From: Agelas oroides
Lineage: Eukaryota > Porifera > Demospongiae > Agelasida > Agelasidae
Direction of reading: 5' to 3'
Assembly: GCA_949130485.1 (NCBI GenBank)
Contig: OX422184.1
Span: forward strand, 7,854,655 to 7,918,654
DNA: 64,000 nucleotides
Part shown: one piece after another, positions 49,701 through 60,925 of the stretch
Numbering within the stretch: position 1 is the first letter of the stretch
How the letters are laid out: every line of letters begins with the position of its first letter
Made by a program: the position numbers and the translations under genes
Notes under the pieces: model-generated
Seen by the model: the letters and a program-made list of their open reading frames with translations, nothing else
Told to the model about the DNA's origin: nothing
Database searches by the model: none

Positions 49701-52700
49701 GAAATTGTTAGTTACAAGTAACCGATATGTACAAGTGGTAAAATCACAACCACACTTAGACTATTTTCAGAACACTTACTCCAAAATGAAAACAAACATC
49801 AGATTATGAATGTACACACCAAATGGAACTGTTTGCTACCCATTTGGTGTAGTTTGGTCAAGTATTAGCTGTTTCGGGCCTGAAATTGTTAGTTACGACC
49901 GATATGTACAAGTGGTAAAATCACAACCGCACCTCCACTGTTTTTGAACCACTCATACCAAAATGAAAACAAACATCAGATTATGAATGTACACACCAAA
50001 TGGAACTGTTTGATACCCATTTGGTATAGTTTGGTCAAGTATTAGCTGTTTCGGGCCTGAAATTGTTAGTTACAAGTGACCGATATGTACAAGTGGTAAA
50101 ATCACAACCGCACCTGGACTATTTTTGAACCACTCATACCAAAATGAAAACAAACATCAGATTATGAATGTACACATCAAATGGAACTGTTTGATACCCA
50201 TTTTGTATAGTTTGGGTCAAGTATTAGCTGTTTCGGGCCTGAAATTGTTAGCTATACAACTAACCGATATGTTGGTAAAACCACAATTGTACCCACACAA
50301 TTTTCAGAACACTTACTCCAAAACGAAAACAAACATCAGATTATGAATGTACACACCAAATGGAACTGTTTGATACCCATTTTGTCTGGTTTGGTCAAGT
50401 ATTGTCTGTTTCATGGATGATATTGTTAGTTACAAGTAACGGATATGTACAAGTGGTAAAACCACAACCGTACCCAGACAATTTTCAGAACACTTACTGC
50501 AAAATGAAAACAAACATCAGATTATGAATGTACACACCAAATGGAACTGTTTGATACCCATTTGGTATAGTTTGGTCAAGTATTAGCTGTTTCGGACCTG
50601 AAATTGTTAGTTACAAGTAACCGATATGTACAAGTGGTAAAACCACAACCGCACATAGACTCTTTTTGAACCACTCATACCAAAATGAAAACAAACATCA
50701 GATTATGAATGTACACACCAAATGGAACTGTTTGCTACCCATTTGGTATAGTTTGGTCAAGTATTAGCTGTTTCGGGCCTGAAATTGTTAGTTACAACCA
50801 ACCGATACGTTGGTAAAACCACAATCGTACCCAGACAATTTTCAGAACACTTACTCCAAAATGAAAACAAACATCAGATTATGAATGTACACACGAAATG
50901 GAACTGTTTGATACCCATTTTGTATAGTTTGGTCAAGTATTAGCTGTTTCGGGCCTGAAATTGTTAGTTACAAGTAACCGATATGTACAAGTGGTAAAAT
51001 CACAACCACACTTAGACTATTTTCAGAACACTTACTCCAAAATGAAAACAAACATCAGATTATGAATGTACACACCAAATGGAACTGTTTGATACCCATT
51101 TTGTATAGTTTGGTCAAGTATTAGCTGTTTCGGGCCTGAAATTGTTAGTTACAAGTAACTGATATGTACAAGTGGTAAAATTAATCACAACCGCACCTTG
51201 ACTCTTTTTGAACCAGTCATACCAAAATGAAAACAAACATCAGGTTATGAATGTACACATCAAATGGAACTGTTTGATACCCATTTTGTATAGTTTGGTC
51301 AAGTATCAGCATTTTTCGGGCCTGAAATTGTTAGTTACAACTAACCGATACGTTGGTAAAACCACAACCGTACCCAGACTATTTTCAGAACACTTACTCC
51401 AAAATGAAAACAAACATCAGATTATGAATGTAAACATCAAATGGAACTGTTTAATACCCATTTTGTATAGTTTGGTTAAGTATTGGCTGTTCCAGGCCTG
51501 AAATTGTTAGTTACAAGTAACCGATATGTACAAGTGGTAAAATCACAACCGCACCTAGACTATTTTCAGAACACTTACTCCAAACTGAAAACAAACATCA
51601 GATTATGAATGTACACACCAAATGGAACTGTTTGCTACCCATTTGGTATAGTTTGGTCAAGTATTAGCTGTTTCGGGCCTGAAATTGTTAGTTACAACCA
51701 ACCGATACGTTGGTAAAACCACAACCGTACCCAGACTATTTTCAGAACACTTACTCCAAAATGAAAACAAACATCAGATTATGAATGTAAACATCAAATG
51801 GAACTGTTTAATACCCATTTTGTATAGTTTGGTTAAGTATTGGCTGTTCCAGGCCTGAAATTGTTAGTTACAAGTAACCGATATGTACAAGTGGTAAAAT
51901 CACAACCGCACCTAGACTATTTTCAGAACACTTACTCCAAAATGAAAACAAACATCAGATTATGAATGTACACACCAAATGGAACTGTTTGATACCCATT
52001 TTGTATAGTTTGGTCAAGTATTAGCTGTTTCGGGCCTGAAATTGTTAGTTACAAGTAACTGATATGTACAAGTGGTAAAATCACAACCGCACCTGGACTC
52101 TTTTTGAACCAGTCATACCAAAATGAAAACAAACATCAGGTTATGAATGTACACATCAAATGGAACTGTTTGATACCCATTTTGTATAGTTTGGTCAAGT
52201 ATCAGCATTTTTCGGGCCTGAAATTGTTAGTTACAACTAACCGATACGTTGGTAAAACCACAACCGTACCCAGACTATTTTCAGAACACTTACTCCAAAA
52301 TGAAAACAAACATCAGATTATGAATGTAAACATCAAATGGAACTGTTTAATGCCCATTTTGTATAGTTTGGTTAAGTATTGGCTGTTCCAGGCCTGAAAT
52401 TGTTAGTTACAAGTAACCGATATGTACAAGTGGTAAAATCACAACCGCACCTAGACTATTTTCAGAACACTTACTCCAAACTGAAAACAAACATCAGATT
52501 ACGAATGTACACACCAAATGGAACTGTTTGCTACCCATTTGGTATAGTTTGGTCAAGTATTAGCTGTTTCGGGCCTGAAATTGTTAGTTACAACCAACCG
52601 ATACGTTGGTAAAACCACAACCGTACCCAGACTATTTTCAGAACACTTACTCCAAAATGAAAACAAACATCAGATTATGAATGTAAACATCAAATGGAAC

Positions 52701-53120
52701 TGTTTAATACCCATTTTGTATAGTTTGGTTAAGTATTGGCTGTTCCAGGCCTGAAATTGTTAGTTACAAGTAACCGATATGTACAAGTGGTAAAATCACA
52801 ACCGCACCTAGACTATTTTCAGAACACTTACTCCAAACTGAAAACAAACATCAGATTATGAATGTACACACCAAATGGAACTGTTTGATACCCATTTGGT
52901 ATAGTTTGGTCAAGTATTAGCTGTTTCGGGCCTGAAATTGTTAATTACTTTGAAGTAACCGATATGTACAAGTGGTAAAATCACAACTGTACCTAGACTA
53001 TTTTTGAACCACTCATACGAAAATGAAAACAAACATCAGATTATGAATGTACACATCAAATGGAACTGTTTGATACCCATTTTGTATAGTTTGGTCAAGT
53101 ATTAGCTGTTTCAGGCCTGA

Positions 53121-55190
53121 TTCATATTACAATTATGAACATACATGATCATGCAATAACTTTTCTAACTCCTGTAGCTTTAGTCTGGAGAGAACAACCA
53201 TCATGACAGGTAGTAGCGTGTATGTAGAGTCTGTTTTGTTACAGAAACTTATACTTAGAAGTACAGCAGCCAGCGTCGCAAACAGGGTGGGGCTAATAAT
53301 GACAGGGGCGTGGCTCAGTCCTTGTACGCGTGCGCAACATGGCACGCGCCATTTCGCATTTTCTCACTTCGATCGTACACTTCAAGTTCGTCTTCTTTGA
53401 TATGATCCGTTCGTGAAAATTCCGCCAGCAACAAAATGGTACCTGAGCTTAGTGGAGGAGAGGGCTTACATGTTCGATGTCCCACGGGAGCGAATGTCTT
53501 TCGGTGACAAGGAGTGCGGAGCGGTTACATCGCTGAGACTTCACACCACCGTGGTAAGAAGTGGCTGAAAGTCAATGAATTTATAAATGTACTTTTTTTT
53601 ACTACATATAAAATAGCTAAAGTAGCTATTTCCGCGTAAGGAAACATATAGCTAGCTATAGAGTTGTACTGCAGTAGTAAAGTCGCTAAAGAAATATTGT
53701 TGAATGTGTCATTTCTTTCTTTCTACCTTATACCTCCCTGCTTGTTCCCTTCTCATCCTTCCACCGACTACCAGACTAGCTAGACCAGTTAGTCTTCCTC
53801 TATACTGATCTTGTCTGAGAGATCGTGGTGGTGATAGGTACACAGAGTGAGTCTGCGGCCTTCCCAAAGACATGTTCTGAAGGGAGGTTCTGGAGGCTGT
53901 ATATGCACAGACAGGAAAGGTACGAGATAGGGAGAACAAAAGCTTTTATTCAAAAGCCCCAGATGATTAATTCACATCACTTGTATATCCATACACAGGA
54001 CCTTTGTCTCCAGGTTATTAATGCCTCATTGTTCAGAAGTACCCAGGCCACAAGGTTCAATCTCCACGCTGCCCTGCAAGTGGTTTAAACTGCTGGTAAG
54101 TAAGCTTGTACTATATACTTATTACAACTGCAGTTGTCTGAATTTGCATTTAGGTCTTCCTCCTTAATTTGTTCTGCACTGGATTGGGGGTGGTACATTT
54201 CTTAATGAGGTGCGGAGAACATAAGTTGTACACAAGGCCTTGTATTTTCTGAAATGTACCTGCTGAGTGGATGACTCTTCTGGTTGGGAATTGTCCAGGG
54301 CTTGCGTTTTTGTACTCTTAAATTTGCAAACCTAGTTTGTATCATGACCATCTTCCACTATACCTTCCAGGCCTGTTTACTTCTCCTCACTACACCAACT
54401 GACTACAGAGGCCCCAGCTGCTTGAAGAGGCTCATAGCCAAGTGAGTGGTTACAATGTTTAATACATCTAGCCTTATCCCTGGTGATTCAGGGATTTCCA
54501 TGTATGCATGAATAACAACAAACAAGATGAGCCTTTCTGAGATGCTGACTGTGTGATTTCTTCACATACCCCGGTAGAGGAATTGCATTTGAAATGATAG
54601 CTGCCACACTTTCGAAATATTTTCAGTACACATGCTGCCATGTTGGAAGGCAATTGAAGGAAAGCAATTATACAAAAATTACATTTCTACAGACTTGTTT
54701 TGGGCGTTTAACTTCAACTTTAGACTATGCAAAGGGTTAGTGAAGACATTTAACACACCTCTGTGAGAAATGAATGCTACTGGTAGGAGCATTGCTAGGG
54801 CAGGAAGTTCAATGCGCTAGTATGATAATCACTACTGTTTTGTCCTCCAAGATGCCCCACATGACTTGTATAATGGAATAATAGAATGATTGCAGTTCCT
54901 CTATCGCATGACCTGACTAGTATATGAATAATTATTGCATGTGCTATTCTTTCACAGATGGATGTTAACAATTGAACTCAACTAACTGATTGATAGGTAC
55001 ATAAAATGTATATTATATGCATAGTTGAATGCCATTTTTGTATGTATAGAGTATATTGACACATTTTTGTACAATGTAGTACTTCAATCACATACGTATT
55101 TGTATAAAATGCTGTAACATAAGTTATAGCATAACTATTGTTTGCTTGTTTTAGTATATTCATGTTTTCAACTCAGTGTATGTCACAATT
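53121..55190. other. Unique interior of the giant element; possible spliced transcript
   Basis: Non-repetitive DNA between the satellite and the right subterminal repeats. A GC-richer, promoter-like patch at 53270-53400 precedes a short open stretch (53401-53553) reading KWYLSLVEERAYMFDVPRER and then DKECGAVTSL, which ends at a strong donor (GTG then GTAAGA). Other good donors lie at about 54092 (GCTG then GTAAGT) and 54442 (CCAA then GTGAGT). The pieces do not join into a protein I recognise. It may be captured host DNA, a non-coding transcript, or chance. The rest (54450-55190) shows nothing. Confidence 0.3.
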
Positions 55191-55493
55191 ATATTTTGCT
55201 TACAGTCAAGAATGTTTCATTGGAAATTCCATGTAAAAGCTCCACCCACTAAGTGAGGGGTCAGCTGCATGTCAGTTGACACACTGCTAATTTTGACACA
55301 TTGGTAGAATAACACACTTGTTATTTAGCACACTTTCTGAATAGCACACTACTAATTTGGCACACTGTCCAGTTAGCACATGTGTAGTTTTGACACACCT
55401 AACAATTTGACATGCGTGTAGGTGTGTCAAAACTGGAGACATCACTTTTGACACGCTTTTTGTGTCAGATTAGCACACTTTTTTTTTTCTGTG
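55190..55493. repeat. Right subterminal repeats of the giant element
   Basis: Dense AGCACACT and TGACACA words in the orientation inverse to the left end, closing with AGCACAC, a T run and CTGTG. It pairs with 36251-36610. Confidence 0.75.
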
Positions 55494-55690
55494 TATGTCC
55501 CTGTGTTAGTCTGTCCTCTGGTGTACTCTGAAAAGAGTCCCAGGGGAAGGCTTGTCCGTCCTCTGTGTAGTCTGTCCCCTGGTACTGGAGTGCCAGGGGA
55601 AGGCTTGTTTGTCTACATGTTGTCTGTCTCCTGGTGTACTTAGAGAGGCTCCAGGGGAAGGCATGTCAGTGTAGTTTGTCTCGTGTACGG
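55494..55690. repeat. LINE 3' minisatellite, right part
   Basis: About three further units of the minisatellite seen at 35575-36250 (TAGTCTGTCCTCTGGTG and CCAGGGGAAGGCTTG). It is followed to 56004 by unique LINE 3' sequence with C-rich runs and a polyadenylation-like AATAAA near 55976-55981 before the TTGA tail. Confidence 0.9.
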
Positions 55691-55984
55691 GGTAAAAGTA
55701 ACAGCTTACAACAATGCAAAAGTTGACTCAAACATCCAAATGATAGTTGTCCTAACCATCCCTCCTCCCCCTCCCCCCTATTTACTTTCCCTGTATGACC
55801 ATTCAACCTCCACCATATTTTATTTCCTTGTAATCCTTACTGCACCTTACCACACTCCCCCCCTTTTATATTGTATACCTTTCTACCAGTAGCACTATAC
55901 CTACCATCTTTATGTATAAGCGTTGTGTCTCGTAAGCCTTACTAGGCTGGTTGTGTATATGCACAAGTGACACATAAATAAAAT

Positions 55985-56004
55985 TTGATTGATTGATTGA
56001 TTGA
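55985..56004 (+). repeat. LINE 3' tail, (TTGA)n
   Basis: About five TTGA repeats directly before satellite sequence, the kind of short-repeat tail that ends some non-LTR elements. Confidence 0.8.
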
Positions 56005-59000
56005 TATTTAAGTACAGTGAAGATTTGTAAACGCCGTTTTCACCACCGTGGAAGTCTTCTGAATCTCGTGCTGGCCTGTTTAAGTACCGTGAAAGTTTGT
56101 AAACGCCGTTTTCATCACCGTGGAAGTATTCTGATTCTCGTGCTGGCATATTTATGCACCGTGAAGGTTTTTAAACCTCGTTTTAACCACGGTAGTAGTC
56201 TTCTGAAACTCGTGCATGCCTGTTTAAGTGCGGGAATTGTTTCAAAACGCCGTTTTAACCACCATGGAAGTCTTCTGAATCTCGTGCAGGCCTGTTTAAG
56301 TGCGGGAATTGTTTCAGAACGCCGTTTTAACTGCAGTGAAGGTTTGTAAACGCCGTTTTAACCATAGTGGAAGTCTTCTGAATCTCATGCTGGCTTATTT
56401 AAGTACCGTGAAGGTTTGTAAACATCATATTCACTACCGTGGAAGTCTTCTGAAGCTCGTGCTGGCATATTTAAGTACAGTGAAGATTTGTAAACGCCGT
56501 TTTCACCACCGTGGAAGTCTTCTGAATCTCGTGCTGGCCTGTTTAAGTATCTTGAAGGTTTGTAAATGTCGTTTTAAGCACAGTGGAAGTCCTCTGAATC
56601 TCCTGCAGGCCTGTTTCTGTATTGTTAAGGGATGTAAACGTGGTTTTCAGCACCGCGGAAGTCGTCTGAAACTGGTGCAGACCTGTTTGTGGGAAAGGAT
56701 TCAAAACGCCGTTTTAACCACCGTTGAGGTCTTCTGAAGCGCGTGTTGGCCTGGTTCAGTACCGTAGAGGTTTCACTACCGTGGAAGTCTTCTGAAACAT
56801 GTGCAGGCCTGTTTAAGTGCGGGAATTGTTTCAAAACGCCGTTTTAACTGCAGTGAAGGTTTGTAAACGCCGTTTTAACCATAGTGGAAGTCTTCTGAAT
56901 CTTATGCTGGCTTATTTAAGTACCGTGAAGGTTTGTAAACATCATTTTCACTACCGTGGAAGTCTTCTGAAGATCGTGCTTGCACATTTAAGTACAGTGA
57001 AGACTTGTAAACGCCGTTTTCACCACCGTGGAAGTCTTCTGAATCTCGTGCTGGCCTGTTTAAGTATCTTGAAGGTTTGTAAATGTCGTTTTAAGCACAG
57101 TGGAAGTCCTCTGAATCTCCTGCAGGCCTGTTTCTGTATTGTTAAGGGATGTAAACGTGGTTTTCAGCACCGCGGAAGTCTGAAATTGGTGCAGACCTGT
57201 TTAAGTGTGGGAAAGGATTCAAAACGCCGTTTTAACCACCGTTGAGGTCTTCTGAAGCGCGTGTTGGCCTGGTTCAGTGCCGTAGAGGTTTCACCACCGT
57301 GGAAGTCTTCTGAAATACGTGCAGGCCTGTTTAAGTGCGAGAAAAGATTCAAAAGGCCGCTTTAACCACATTTGAGGTCTTCTGAATCTCGTGGTGGCCT
57401 GTTTAAATACAGTGAAGCTGTGTAAACGCAGTTTTAAACACCGTTCAAGTCTTCTGAATCTCGTGTTGACTTATTTAAGTACCGTGAAGGTTTGTAAACG
57501 TCGTTTTAACCACCGTGGAAGTCATCTGAATCTCGTGTTGGCCCGTTTATGTACCGTGAATGTTTGTAAACGTCGTTTAAACCACAGTGGAAGACGTCTG
57601 AATCTCGTGCAGGCCTGTTTCTCTATTGTGAAGGTATATCAAAGTGGTTTTCACCACCGCGGATGTCTTCTGAAACTCGAGCAGGCCTGTTTAAGTGTGG
57701 GAAAGGATCCAAAACGCCGTTATATCCACCGTTGAGGTCTTCTGAAGCTCGTACTGGCCTGTTTCAGTACCGTGAAGGTTTGTAAACGCCGTTTGCACCA
57801 ATCTCGTGCAGGCCCGTTTAGGGGCGGGAAAGGATTCAAAACGCCGTTTTAACCACAGTGGAGGTCTTCTGAATCTCGTTCTAGCCTGTTGAAGTACCGC
57901 GAAGCTTTGTAAACGCCGTTTTAACCACCGTGCAAGTTTTCTGAATCTCGTGTTGGGTTATTGAAGTACCGCGAAGCTTTGTAAACGCCGTTTTAACCAC
58001 CGTGCAAGTCTTCTGAATCTCGTGTTGGGTTATTGAAGTACCGTGAAGGTTTGTAAACGTCGTTTTTAACCACCGTGGAAGTCTTCTGAATCTCGTGTTC
58101 GCCTGTTTAAGTACCGTGAACGTTTGTAAACGTCGTTTTAACCACAGTGGAAGTCCTCTGAATCTCGTGCAGGACTGTTTCTGTATTGTGAAGGTATGTA
58201 AACGTGGTTTTCACCAGCGCGGAAGTCTTCTGAAACTCGTGCAGGCCTGTTTAAGTGTGGGAAAGGATTTAAAACGCCCTTTTAACCACCGTTGACGTCT
58301 TCTGAACATCGTGTTGCCTGTTTCAGTACCCTGGAGGTTTGTAAACGCTGTTTTCGCCACGGTGGAAGTCTTCTGAAACTCGTGCAGGCCTGTTTAAGTG
58401 CGGGAAAAGATTGAGAACGCCGTTTTAACCACCGTTGAGGTCTCCTGAAGCTCGTGCTGGCCTGTTTCAGGTTTGTAAACGCCGTTTTCACCACCGTGGA
58501 AGTCTTCGGAATCTCCTGTTAGCCTGTTTAAGTACCATGAAGGTTTGTAAACGTCGTTGGGAGTCCTTTGAATCACGTGCAGGCCGGTTTCAGTACCGTG
58601 AAGGTACTGAAAACATGGTTTTCACCGCGGAAGTCTTCTGAATCTCGTGCAGGCCTGTTCAAGTGTGGGAAGGGATGTAAAACGCCGTTTTAACCACCGT
58701 TGAGGTCTTCTGAAGCTCGTGCTGGCCAGTTTCTGTACCGTGAAGCTTTGTAAACGCCGTTTTTGCCATGGTGGAAGTCTTCTGAATATCGAGCTCGCCT
58801 GTTTAAGTACCGTAAAGGTTAGTAAACTTCGTTTTCACCTCCGTGGAAGTCTTCTGAAACTCGTGCAGGCCTGTTTAAGTGTGGGAAAGAATTCAAAACG
58901 CAGTGTTAACCACCGTTGAGGTCTTCCGAAGCTCGTGCTTGCCTGTTTCAATACCGTGAATGTTTGTAAACGCCGTTTACGCCACGGTTGAAGTTTTCTG

Positions 59001-59510
59001 AATCTCGTGTAGGCCTGTTTAAGTACCGTGAAGGTTTGTAAACGCCGTTTTAACCACCGTGTAAGTCTTCTGAATCCCGTGCTGGCCTGTTTGTGTCGTG
59101 AAGGTTTGTAAACGTCGTTTTCACCACCGTGGAAGTCTTCTGAAACTCGTGCAGGCCTGTCTAAGTGCGCTAATCGGTTCAACACGCCGTTTTAACCTCC
59201 GTGGAGATCATCTGAATCTCGTGCTGACCGTTTTTTTTTGTACCGTGAAGGTTTGTAAACGTCGTTTTAACCATCGTGGAAATCTTCTGAATCTCGTGCT
59301 GGCTTATTTATGTATCGTGCAGGTTTGTAAACGTCGTTTTCACAACCGTGGAAGTCTTCAGAAACTTGTGATGTCCCGTTAAGTGCCGGTAAAGATTGTT
59401 TAACCACAGTGGAGGTCTTCTAAATCCCGTGCTGGCCTGTTTAAGTACCGTGAAGGTTTGTAAACGCCGTTGTAACCACCGTGGAGGTCTTCTTAATCTC
59501 GTTACCTGTT
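56005..59510 (-). repeat. 72-bp satellite, block 8 (reverse)
   Basis: Reverse units resume after the LINE tail. A segment of about 500 bases around 56300-56790 recurs at about 56815-57300, and two units at 57880-58030 are near-identical. It ends at a disordered junction near 59505-59525. Confidence 0.96.
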
Positions 59511-59514
59511 CCGG

Positions 59515-59942
59515 TGTCACGGCCAGCACGTGATGCAGAAGACCTCCACGATGGTTAAAACGGGGTTTACAAGCCTTCACGGAACTTAAACAGGCCTGCA
59601 CGTGCTTCAAAAGACTTCCACGGTGGTTTAAACGGCGTTTACAAACATTCACGGTTCTTAAACAGGCCTTCACGAGCTTTAGAAGACAGCCACAGTGGTT
59701 CAAACGACGTTTTGAATCTTTCCCTGCACTTAAACAGGCCTGCACGAGTTTCAGAAGACTTCCACGTTGGTGAAAACGACGTTTAAAAACGTTCACGGTA
59801 CTTAAACAAGCCTGCACGAAGTTCAGAAGACTTCCACGTTGGTGAAAATGACGTTTAGAAACCTTTTTTCGGTACTCAGTAAACAGGCCAGCACGAGATT
59901 CAGAAGACTTCCACGGTGGTGAAAACGGCGTTTACAAATTAC
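59515..59942 (+). repeat. 72-bp satellite, block 9 (forward)
   Basis: About six forward units after the second strand switch. The last unit breaks off at GTTTACAAA, where a TIR element begins. Confidence 0.94.
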
Positions 59943-59943
59943 A

Positions 59944-60921
59944 GGTAGGACAACCTTGAATCACAAATCTCCGAGCCATGTGGACGGACTGATGGGTAAT
60001 GTCTAAGCGTACACAAGATTCACAAAAAGTTTGTACCAAACTACTTTCTCTAGCTGATAATGCCAAAAAACTCAATTTTAAGTCCCTCAGCTAAAATAAA
60101 AATTTGCACCCTCTCCAAGGCTCCACCCCCAGTCTGACCACATCATCAACACACACACAAAACAAGTAAAAACTTTACGTATGGGTTTGTCCTGGGACCA
60201 CTTCAGTTCCAGTCTACAGGCCAAAACACACATTTGACCTCAAAAGCAGTAATTTTGGCTATGCTGGCTTTCAAGAAAAATTCGACACACCTCCACTCAA
60301 ACCAACCAACACTGAGCCCAGTTTCAGAAAGCTCAACTCACCCCCTACAAAACTACGTATGCTTTTTCCCGCTCACCTCCAGGCCAGGGAGTTATGCCCA
60401 CAAACCTATTCCCTGTCACTGCCCCTAGAATGGAGCCAAGTTACACACATTCCCGCTAGCATAAAATCGGGCGGGGCCTACAAGCCCGAAAAGTCAGCTT
60501 TCTACAGTACCTTTGCCAGACAACTGTGTGATGACACCCGTCTTCCAGGAGGGCTCTCTGCCTTTCCACCACACTCACAAACATTCAAGCCCACTCAGGC
60601 AAGCTTTGCAACACACAAATAGCCAACCATCACATTCAACAAGCTAGAAAATCTTTTTACTGTGTTTTTGCTTTTGCTTTTTTTTTTTAAGTGTTGGAGG
60701 ATTTCTTCAAAGTTCCGCCCAGCCACATGAAAGTGCCGCCAGACCACTACAAAGGGCCGCAGGCCACATCAAAGGGACACGCCCCCATTGTTGATTCCGG
60801 TTGCCGCCATGGGAAAGTGTAAACAAGCCAATGAATTTCAATCGCGCCATTATGGTCACCCGACCTCATTAATTATTCATGAGCGGAATCCGCCCGATTC
60901 GCGATTCAAGGTTGTCCTACC
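59944..60921. mobile_element. TIR element with GGTAGGACAACC ends (978 bp)
   Basis: Both ends read GGTAGGACAACCTTGAATC inward, at least 19 bases perfectly inverted. The target duplication could not be resolved because another element sits at the right flank (TTACA on the left versus TTAA on the right). No clear coding frame. The right third has a CpG-containing patch with GCCGCCATGG. Confidence 0.8.
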
Positions 60922-60925
60922 TTAA

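Larger units (their letters stand above)
36660..53118. repeat. Second satellite: alternating ~181/~177-bp units with higher-order repeats
   Basis: The TGAATGTACAC motif recurs at 36851, 37028, 37209, 37390, 37566, 37747 and 37924, giving spacings of 176-181 bases. One unit type has GTACAAGTGGTAAAACC and CTCTTTTTGAACCACTCATACC; the other has GTTGGTAAAACC and TTTTCAGAACACTTACTCC. Roughly 90 units are present. Blocks recur at offsets of 1077, 1983, 2522 and 4500 bases. Repeated open frames of 60-99 codons here (for example starting MNHSYQNENKHQ) are copies of one non-genic frame. Confidence 0.97.
36251..55493. mobile_element. 19.2-kb TIR element filled with satellite DNA
   Basis: The left end is CACAGAAAAAAACTGGTGTG and the right end, reversed, is CACAGAAAAAAAAAAGTGTG. 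TA is duplicated at 36249-36250 and 55494-55495, and the joined flanks (CTTCTATGTCCCTG) are a continuous minisatellite. Both ends hold clusters of GTGTGCTA and TGACACAC words. The interior is a satellite of about 16.5 kb (36660-53118) followed by about 2 kb of unique DNA (53121-55190). No transposase was recognised, so it would be mobilised in trans. A TA duplication is compatible with Tc1/mariner-like insertion but does not prove it. Confidence 0.82.
34261..56004 (+). mobile_element. LINE insertion, split by a giant TIR element
   Basis: The left end starts inside a reverse transcriptase. The right end at 55985-56004 is a (TTGA)n tail, after which satellite units resume. Between them lie ORF2-like coding pieces (to 35550), a 3' minisatellite (35575-36250, continued 55496-55690), and the 19.2-kb TIR element 36251-55493. 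Comparing both satellite flanks suggests a small target deletion of about 10 bases (the GTGCTGGCAT part of a unit) rather than a duplication. I interpret it as one LINE insertion later invaded by the TIR element. Confidence 0.78.

Noticed and set aside
37707-52397. Repeated 60-99-codon frames starting MNHSYQNENKHQ in the second satellite
   Set aside because: They are copies of one chance frame in the tandem unit, broken whenever unit length changes from 181 to 177 bases.
1199-59942. CRISPR-like array of regular repeats
   Set aside because: The whole 72-bp unit is repeated with no unique spacers, and the context is eukaryotic.
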